Part shown: positions 58,852 to 64,000 of the stretch, piece by piece
How the letters are laid out: every line of letters starts with the position of its first letter
How positions within the stretch are numbered: the first letter of the stretch is position 1
Translations under genes and position numbers: made by a program
NCBI RefSeq assembly: GCF_900177705.1
Contig: NZ_FXBA01000001.1
Coordinates: forward strand, 620,001-684,000
Direction: 5' to 3'
DNA length: 64,000 bases
Source of the DNA: Fibrobacter sp. UWB15
Lineage (GTDB): Bacteria; Fibrobacterota; Fibrobacteria; Fibrobacterales; Fibrobacteraceae
The notes under the pieces: generated by a model
Told to the model about the DNA's origin: nothing
Database searches by the model: none
The model's input: the letters and a program-made list of their open reading frames with translations, nothing else

Positions 58852-61701
58852 TTACAGCAAATTCACGATAGTCGCGAACAGCTTGTCGGCGAGCACGTTC
58901 GTTTCCAGGCCTTCGAATACGTTGAACTGGTTGAACATGATCTTGCCGTTACCGAACGGGTAGAGCTGCAGGTCCGAACCGGTCTTCACTTCGCCATCCT
59001 TTAGCGTGACAGAACGTGCGAACACCTTGGCGCCCGGCAGTTCGTTCAGCGAAATGCTCGGCATCACGGCGGCTGCATTGCTGTCGAGAACAGATGCTTC
59101 ACCGAATACCGGTGCAAGTTCAGAACCCTTGGGCAAGTAGTGCAGGCTGAGTTCGTTTGCGCCCGTGCTCCAGTGAGATTCGATGTTGCAGTCGAACTGG
59201 TGGCTCTGGTTCAGGTAGTCGATATCTTCTTGCGTGAGGTCAGACAGCAAGAGCGTCTTGCCGCCGTTCTTCACCACGTCCACAATCTTGTCCAGAATTT
59301 CGTCGGGCCAGGAGCTCAGGTTTGCAGTAAAGATGACCTGTTCCGGACCAGTGAGTGCGGCGAGAGCGTCGCTCGATTCTTCGCTGTTGTCCAAGAAGCA
59401 AACCTTCTTCATGGCGCTCTTCACGTCGGCTTCGGCGATTACGATCAAGTCTTCTTCGGTCGTGTGAATCTTGTTGCCGTCATTAATGAGCGTGACCTGC
59501 AACTTGTAGCTGCCTTCGGTGCGCGGGGCCATCATGGTGCAAATGCCCATCTGCGTAAGGCTCGTCTTGCCGGCGGGTTCTTCAGGCGAAATCTTGTCGG
59601 TAGCGAGTTCCTTACCCTTGTCATCCACCAGCTTGACTTCGACAGAAACGTCTTCGTAACGGCTGTTGTTGAGGAGCGTTACCTGGAAACTGATTTCGCT
59701 CTGCGGGGCGACCACGTGTTCCAGTTCGCTGATCAAGGCGCGGCTCGGAGTCGTGATTTCCTTCGAGAATTCTTCAAAACCCTTGCTTACGCGGTTTTCG
59801 TCACACAGGCCGTCAAATTCGGTACCGCAGTCTGCCCACTGGTCCAAGAAGAAACCGGCAATCTGCGGGTTGCTCTGGAGGGCGGTAATCTGGTCGAGCT
59901 TACTCTTGATGGCGATGCGGTTTGCATCGGCCACAAAGCTCTTGTAGTCCTTCCAAATGGACATGTCGCTTTCCACGAAGGTTTCTACGGCCTTGATGGC
60001 GTTCTTGATGGCCTTCTGGTTCTTGGCGCTACGCGGTCCCTTGATGTTGGTGGCCGTTTCCGGGAGGAGAGTGTGGTTCTTGAGCGTCACCAGCATCTTG
60101 TTGTTGATGTCGCTCACTACATTTTCTTCTTCGTCCTGGAAGTGGCTGTCGCCAAGGCCAGTGTCGGGCACGGAAATTTCTTCGGCGTCGCGGTCAAAGC
60201 TGTGTGCCAAGAAGTGCGTGTAAGCGGCGTTCGGCGTCATGCGCGGGTTCATGCGCAGAGTGGCGTAAGTCGAAATCTTGTCGACCGTAACCGGCAAGAG
60301 TTTGCCAGTATCCTTGCGGAAGTTTCCTTCGTTGTCGATATAGATACTGTTCAGGTTGCTGATTACCGGGCGAGTCATGTCGACCGGGCTAATGGCGTTC
60401 AAAAGCTTGTTGCCGTTCTGCAACAGGAGCGTGCCGTTCTCGGCACCCATGACCCATGCGCCAATGCAGGGGTGGTGGTGCTGTTCAGCCACGATGTCGT
60501 TGATCAGTTTCTTGACGATTTCAAGACCCTGGGCGGTAGACCTCATGGTGTGGATCGGGAATTCCTGGAACACGATAAGACCGAGCTTGTCGCAAATGTC
60601 AAGTGCCTGGGTAGAAAGCGGAGCGCCGCAGCTACGAATGGCGTTGTAGCCGGCAGCCTTCACGGCCTGCAGGTCCTTTTCGAGCTTCGGGTTGTCGAAT
60701 GTCCAGAGGCCGCCTTCGCTCCACTGCTGGTTGTAGGTGATGCCCTGGATCTTCAAAATCTGGTCGTTCAGGTAGTAGTCGCCCTTGAGGCAGTCGAACT
60801 TGCGGAAACCGAAGGTACGCACCACGGGGAACGCGTATTCGGCGCGCTTGATTTCCTTGCCGTCCTTTTCCTTGCCGGCCTTGATTTCCATCTGGAATTC
60901 AATGGCGTAAACGTTCGGGTGTTCGGGGCTCCACTGGAACTTGTGGCGCTGCTGTTCCTTGACTTCGAAAACAAAACGCTGGGTCATGTTTTCCTTGTCG
61001 AGCTTCAGGTTGTTCACGAACTGCTCGTAAACGTCGCCATCGGGGTTACGCATGAGCACGCGGAGCCTGGTCTGGAAACCGCGGGGGTTGTTGAAGCTGA
61101 TTTCGCAGGCGATGCGCTGGGTGTCGGCATCGGGTTCGAGCTTCACGTCAGAAATGAAGGCTGCGGTACCCAAAATCAGGTCCACGTGGCCAAAAATACC
61201 GCCAAACGGGTACTGGGTCCAGGGGAGGCCGACAGGCAGTTCACCCGGGTGAACAAAGCGGTCATCGGCGCCGTCGGCGCTTTCGCGGCCAAAGTCGATA
61301 CGGCTGTTCAGGGCACCCATGTTGGCGACACGCACGCAAAGCACATTTTCTTCGCCGAGCTTCAAGGCCTTCTGCAGTTCAATAATAAAGGGGGTGTAGG
61401 CACCGAAGTGCGTGCCCAAAAGTTTGCCGTTCAGCCAAACGGTGGCGTGGCTTGCAATGCGTTCAAAACGCAAGAAAATGCGCTTGGCAACCTGTTTTTC
61501 GTCGTCGATGGTGAAACGCTTGAAGTAGAAGGCGCAGTCGTGCGACATCAAAAGCTTGTCAAAAGCCCTTTCCCAGATGTGGGGAACTTGCACTGCCTGC
61601 GTGTCTTTGGGGTAAGTAGCGTACCAACGATTAGAAATACCGGCATCTTCGGTGTCCCAAATCATCTGCCAGTCGCCGTCAAGGCTCAAAATCTTGCTCA
61701 T
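58852..61701 (-). CDS. glycoside hydrolase family 2 (beta-galactosidase/glucuronidase type)
   Basis: A 949-residue cytoplasmic GH2 enzyme without signal peptide. The sugar-binding domain (LDGDWQMIWD, WERAFDKLL, WLNGKLLGTHFGAYTPF) and immunoglobulin-like domain precede the TIM barrel (KIQGITYNQQWSEGG, AAGYNAIRSCGAPLS, GLIVFQEFPIHT). GAWVMGAENG carries the presumed acid/base glutamate in place of the usual SxGNE. FFLDQWADCGTEFDG is the likely late catalytic region. The substrate is unknown; hemicellulose side chains are plausible. The 3' end is separated from the RNA terminator by 11 bases. Confidence 0.85.
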   Translation of the reverse strand: MSKILSLDGDWQMIWDTEDAGISNRWYATYPKDTQAVQVPHIWERAFDKLLMSHDCAFYFKRFTIDDEKQVAKRIFLRFERIASHATVWLNGKLLGTHFGAYTPFIIELQKALKLGEENVLCVRVANMGALNSRIDFGRESADGADDRFVHPGELPVGLPWTQYPFGGIFGHVDLILGTAAFISDVKLEPDADTQRIACEISFNNPRGFQTRLRVLMRNPDGDVYEQFVNNLKLDKENMTQRFVFEVKEQQRHKFQWSPEHPNVYAIEFQMEIKAGKEKDGKEIKRAEYAFPVVRTFGFRKFDCLKGDYYLNDQILKIQGITYNQQWSEGGLWTFDNPKLEKDLQAVKAAGYNAIRSCGAPLSTQALDICDKLGLIVFQEFPIHTMRSTAQGLEIVKKLINDIVAEQHHHPCIGAWVMGAENGTLLLQNGNKLLNAISPVDMTRPVISNLNSIYIDNEGNFRKDTGKLLPVTVDKISTYATLRMNPRMTPNAAYTHFLAHSFDRDAEEISVPDTGLGDSHFQDEEENVVSDINNKMLVTLKNHTLLPETATNIKGPRSAKNQKAIKNAIKAVETFVESDMSIWKDYKSFVADANRIAIKSKLDQITALQSNPQIAGFFLDQWADCGTEFDGLCDENRVSKGFEEFSKEITTPSRALISELEHVVAPQSEISFQVTLLNNSRYEDVSVEVKLVDDKGKELATDKISPEEPAGKTSLTQMGICTMMAPRTEGSYKLQVTLINDGNKIHTTEEDLIVIAEADVKSAMKKVCFLDNSEESSDALAALTGPEQVIFTANLSSWPDEILDKIVDVVKNGGKTLLLSDLTQEDIDYLNQSHQFDCNIESHWSTGANELSLHYLPKGSELAPVFGEASVLDSNAAAVMPSISLNELPGAKVFARSVTLKDGEVKTGSDLQLYPFGNGKIMFNQFNVFEGLETNVLADKLFATIVNLL

Positions 61702-61758
61702 TCGAGTGTCCTTTATGAAATTTTGAGGTGAAATTTAGAAAAAAAGGGCGTTTGTGTC

Positions 61759-61786
61759 TTTACAATTCCCCAAATTTTGCTACATT
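61759..61786 (+). promoter_or_regulatory. promoter of rplU-rpmA
   Basis: TTTACA (61759-61764) and TACATT (61781-61786) have 16-base spacing. It gives a leader of about 30 bases with an AAGGA ribosome site before rplU. Confidence 0.5.
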
Positions 61787-61822
61787 TGGGGTCCCAATAG
61801 CAACCAAAAAAGGATTACAAAA

Positions 61823-62308
61823 ATGTATTCTATTGTTGAAACAGGTGGTTTCCAGTATAAAGTTGAGCTGGGCAAGGCTTACAAGGTCCCCACGCTCGAT
61901 GCCGCTGTTGGTTCCGAACTGGAGCTCAAGTCCGTTCTTCTTTTCGCAGGAAAAGAAGTGCAAATCGGCACCCCTGTCCTGAATGACGCCTCCGTGAAGG
62001 TCGAAATTCTTGCCCACGGCAAGTATGACACCGTCATCGTTTATAAGAAGAAGCGTCGTACTCGTTACGAACGTCGTAACGGTCATCGTCAGGGCTATAC
62101 CGAGGTGCTGGTTACGGAACTTCGCTCCGGCGCAGAATCCGCAAAGGTCGACTCCAAGGTTATCGATCGCAACCGCGCTCGCGTGGCTGCCCTCGCCAAG
62201 CAGAAGGTACAGAATGTGCCTCTGACTCGCAAGGAAAAGATTGCCCAGGGTCTCCCGAAGCCCGCCAAGGTTAAGAAGAACTCTCTGCGTAAGGCTAAGG
62301 AGGTATAA
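61823..62308 (+). CDS. rplU: 50S ribosomal protein L21, C-terminally extended
   Basis: A 161-residue L21. The first 103 residues match the family (MYSIVETGGFQYKVELGKAY, GKYDTVIVYKKKRRTRYERRNGHRQGYTEV). About 58 extra basic residues follow (DSKVIDRNRARVAALAKQKV, KAKEV end), longer than in most bacteria. ATG 61823 is chosen by AAGGA upstream and by the canonical N-terminus. It is followed 3 bases later by rpmA. Confidence 0.95.
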   Translation: MYSIVETGGFQYKVELGKAYKVPTLDAAVGSELELKSVLLFAGKEVQIGTPVLNDASVKVEILAHGKYDTVIVYKKKRRTRYERRNGHRQGYTEVLVTELRSGAESAKVDSKVIDRNRARVAALAKQKVQNVPLTRKEKIAQGLPKPAKVKKNSLRKAKEV

Positions 62309-62311
62309 TCC

Positions 62312-62572
62312 ATGGCTCATAAGAAAGGTCAAGGTTCAGTACGTAACGGCCGCGACAGTAACGCCAAATATCTTGGTGTGAAGAAGTATGCGGGCGAAGT
62401 CGTCAAGGCTGGCAACATCATCGTTCGTCAGCGCGGTTCTCACTTCCACAAGGGCACCAACGTTGGTATGGGCAGAGACTTTACTCTGTTCTCTCTCGTT
62501 GATGGCAAGGTGAAGTTCGAACGCCTCGATGCAAAGCGTCAGAAAGTTTCTGTCTACCCGGAAGAAAACTAA
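62312..62572 (+). CDS. rpmA: 50S ribosomal protein L27
   Basis: An 86-residue L27 with the typical N-terminus [20 protein letters not shown] and [18 protein letters not shown] core. The N-terminal arm reaches the peptidyl transferase centre. Pairing with rplU is the usual order, but obgE does not follow. AAGGAGG lies before the ATG. Confidence 0.97.
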   Translation: MAHKKGQGSVRNGRDSNAKYLGVKKYAGEVVKAGNIIVRQRGSHFHKGTNVGMGRDFTLFSLVDGKVKFERLDAKRQKVSVYPEEN

Positions 62573-62591
62573 TCGGTTTTGAATCGTTTAG

Positions 62592-62625
62592 AGCCGACGG
62601 TACCACAAGTACCGCCGGTTTTTTG
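62592..62625 (+). terminator. Rho-independent terminator of rplU-rpmA
   Basis: CCGACGGTAC-CACAA-GTACCGCCGG forms a stem with one mismatch, followed by six T. Confidence 0.88.
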
Positions 62626-62636
62626 TTTTTACCCAC

Positions 62637-62724
<88 letters not shown>

Positions 62725-62749
62725 ATTATTTTTTGCTATTTTATAACCG

Positions 62750-64000
62750 ATGTCTAGACTTTATACACTGCGTGTGGCGCTTTTTGCATTGTTTGTTGCG
62801 TTGTCCGCCTTTTTTGCGGGCTGTTCCGATGACGATAGTTCCATTGAATTTTTGTTTGACCGTGAAATATCGGATGTCTCGGTGTTGCAGGAATGCGCGA
62901 AAGACGCCGACAGTGGAGCCTATTGTTTTAAGGTGCGCTTCCGTTATCCGATCGATACGGAAAACCTTGAAACGATTTATCTGTGGGTGGATTCCACAGT
63001 GGTGGGTGACACCGCAAAGACTGTCGACGACGACAAGATTGCGAAGGCTACCGACCGCTTCAAGTTCCCTTCTGGAACGGAATCCCTGTTCGATACCATT
63101 GACGTGACTTCTTATATCCAAGATTTCGTGAAGGCTGGCCGCGACAGCCTTTTGGTGGCCATTTATTGTGACTATTCCAGTGGAAGACCCGGTACGGTGC
63201 AGCGCGTCTATTTGCATTTTGGCGATAAGATTGATCCGTCTGTAGTTACCATAACCGATTCCATGTGGACGACGGGTTACTTGGTCGAATGGTCCAGGTC
63301 AACCGACCAGACGAATTACTACGAGCCCAATGAACTTTCGGGGATCATTTACGGCTACAACATTGAATTCTATACCGAGGACAAGGACGAGGATATCCGG
63401 AATCTCAAGGTGAAACTTGAAACGCCTGACGGAATCGATTCCACGGGAGAAAACTTTAAGATCCATTATCGAATCACCGCAAACAACGATTCCATGTGGG
63501 TCGACACGGTGTCCCATGGCGATCGCGTGAAGAACTACCTGCGCATTATGGTCACAGATGGCAAGGGCTACAATCAAGAAAGCCTCGATTCCAATGTATT
63601 CCGTCTGGTTGTTGAAGGCTTGAAGGCTGAATCCAGGTATTCCATTACGATTTCTTCGTGGGATGTCTCGAAGAACGAATCGGACAAGTTCTGGAAGAAC
63701 TTCATGACGACGGATTCTGTCGCACCCTTGATGCCAACAAAGCTTTTTGCGATTAAGGATTCCCTGTTCCCCGAAACGGCAAGGTTGGATAGCAATAACC
63801 GTTTGGCCATTTTCTGGAGCAGGAGCGTTGATCCGTACAAGAGGGATCACGGGATCGGAGTGGATACCGTATTGACCGTTCCGGATACTTGCCTTTTCCA
63901 GGTATGCTACGATACGGTGCAGACCTATAGGATTGAACGTTTAAACCTCTACAGCGGAACGTGGGATTCCATTCCCTATACGGGCGGCTCGAACCGCTAT
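62750..64000 (+). CDS. secreted lipoprotein, 3' end outside window
   Basis: At least 417 codons are open to the window edge. The start [20 protein letters not shown] is followed by the lipobox FAGC (Cys near residue 25) and SDDDSS. The mature part is beta-rich, with repeated DSMW segments ([29 protein letters not shown]) that suggest fibronectin-III-like modules ([12 protein letters not shown]-type ends). No enzyme motif is seen. A TATTTT box lies 7 bases before ATG with no ribosome site, as in other leaderless genes here. Confidence 0.8.
   Translation, partial: MSRLYTLRVALFALFVALSAFFAGCSDDDSSIEFLFDREISDVSVLQECAKDADSGAYCFKVRFRYPIDTENLETIYLWVDSTVVGDTAKTVDDDKIAKATDRFKFPSGTESLFDTIDVTSYIQDFVKAGRDSLLVAIYCDYSSGRPGTVQRVYLHFGDKIDPSVVTITDSMWTTGYLVEWSRSTDQTNYYEPNELSGIIYGYNIEFYTEDKDEDIRNLKVKLETPDGIDSTGENFKIHYRITANNDSMWVDTVSHGDRVKNYLRIMVTDGKGYNQESLDSNVFRLVVEGLKAESRYSITISSWDVSKNESDKFWKNFMTTDSVAPLMPTKLFAIKDSLFPETARLDSNNRLAIFWSRSVDPYKRDHGIGVDTVLTVPDTCLFQVCYDTVQTYRIERLNLYSGTWDSIPYTGGSNRY

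Noticed and set aside
59140-61731. An 863-codon antisense ORF opposite the GH2 gene
   Set aside because: The sense strand encodes a clear GH2 enzyme; the antisense product has no motif and arises from codon usage.

Overview
The window reads as a chromosomal segment of a Fibrobacter-like bacterium (Fibrobacterota). The clues are two FISUMP-domain proteins (the major paralogous domain first named in Fibrobacter succinogenes), several serine-rich lipoproteins, a secreted pectate-lyase-like protein with a type IX-style sorting tail, a V-type ATPase operon carrying the DUF2764 gene, and intergenic DNA filled with short word repeats (ACTGTCTAC / TTCCTAC and relatives). The exact species cannot be fixed from the sequence alone.

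Layout. 0-11 kb: end of rfbD, a tiny zinc-ribbon gene, hrpA, a NIF3-family gene, an M23 peptidase, then a tight operon (lamin-tail protein, envelope protein, PAS protein, rhodanese lipoprotein, ribD). 11-24 kb, mostly minus strand: sufD, sufC, dnaG, initiator tRNA, pgsA, recN, trmB, an RNase Z-like hydrolase, a lipoprotein, xthA (plus), a frameshifted potD-like gene and an alanine-aminotransferase-like gene. The last is preceded by what looks like a complete ribosome-mediated attenuator with an alanine-rich leader peptide. 24-33 kb: an HsdR_N-like ORF, xseA, an orphan Phd antitoxin, secreted proteins, a nuclease and folC. 33.7-41.6 kb: V-ATPase operon E-DUF2764-A-B-D-I-K-K.

41.6-47.7 kb is an accessory island flanked by copies of the ATPase proteolipid (K) gene; the far copy (47.7-48.3 kb) is a chimeric, twice-interrupted pseudogene. 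The island holds one complete and one decayed DUF3791/DUF3990 (ADP-ribosyltransferase-like) cassette, a 43-bp-period tandem array of imperfect hairpins, FISUMP genes, fragments carrying an LEPR-like motif, and a DUF3800 gene with a short terminator-ended leader RNA. 48.5-57 kb: an FGE-domain protein, cdaA-folP-ftsH-tilS, a small basic gene with an intrinsic terminator inside its reading frame (ArfA-like logic), a histidine acid phosphatase preceded by three evenly spaced palindromes, and hisI. 57-64 kb: proA, a probable small RNA, a GH2 enzyme, rplU-rpmA and a truncated lipoprotein gene.

Recurring themes: (i) intergenic-type repeats have entered coding sequence in frame (three in hrpA, three in tilS); (ii) many genes have a -10 box (TAAATTT, TATATT) 5-7 bases before the start codon and no Shine-Dalgarno, so leaderless mRNAs are likely common; (iii) two loci look like post-initiation control devices (the Ala attenuator and the terminator-in-ORF gene).
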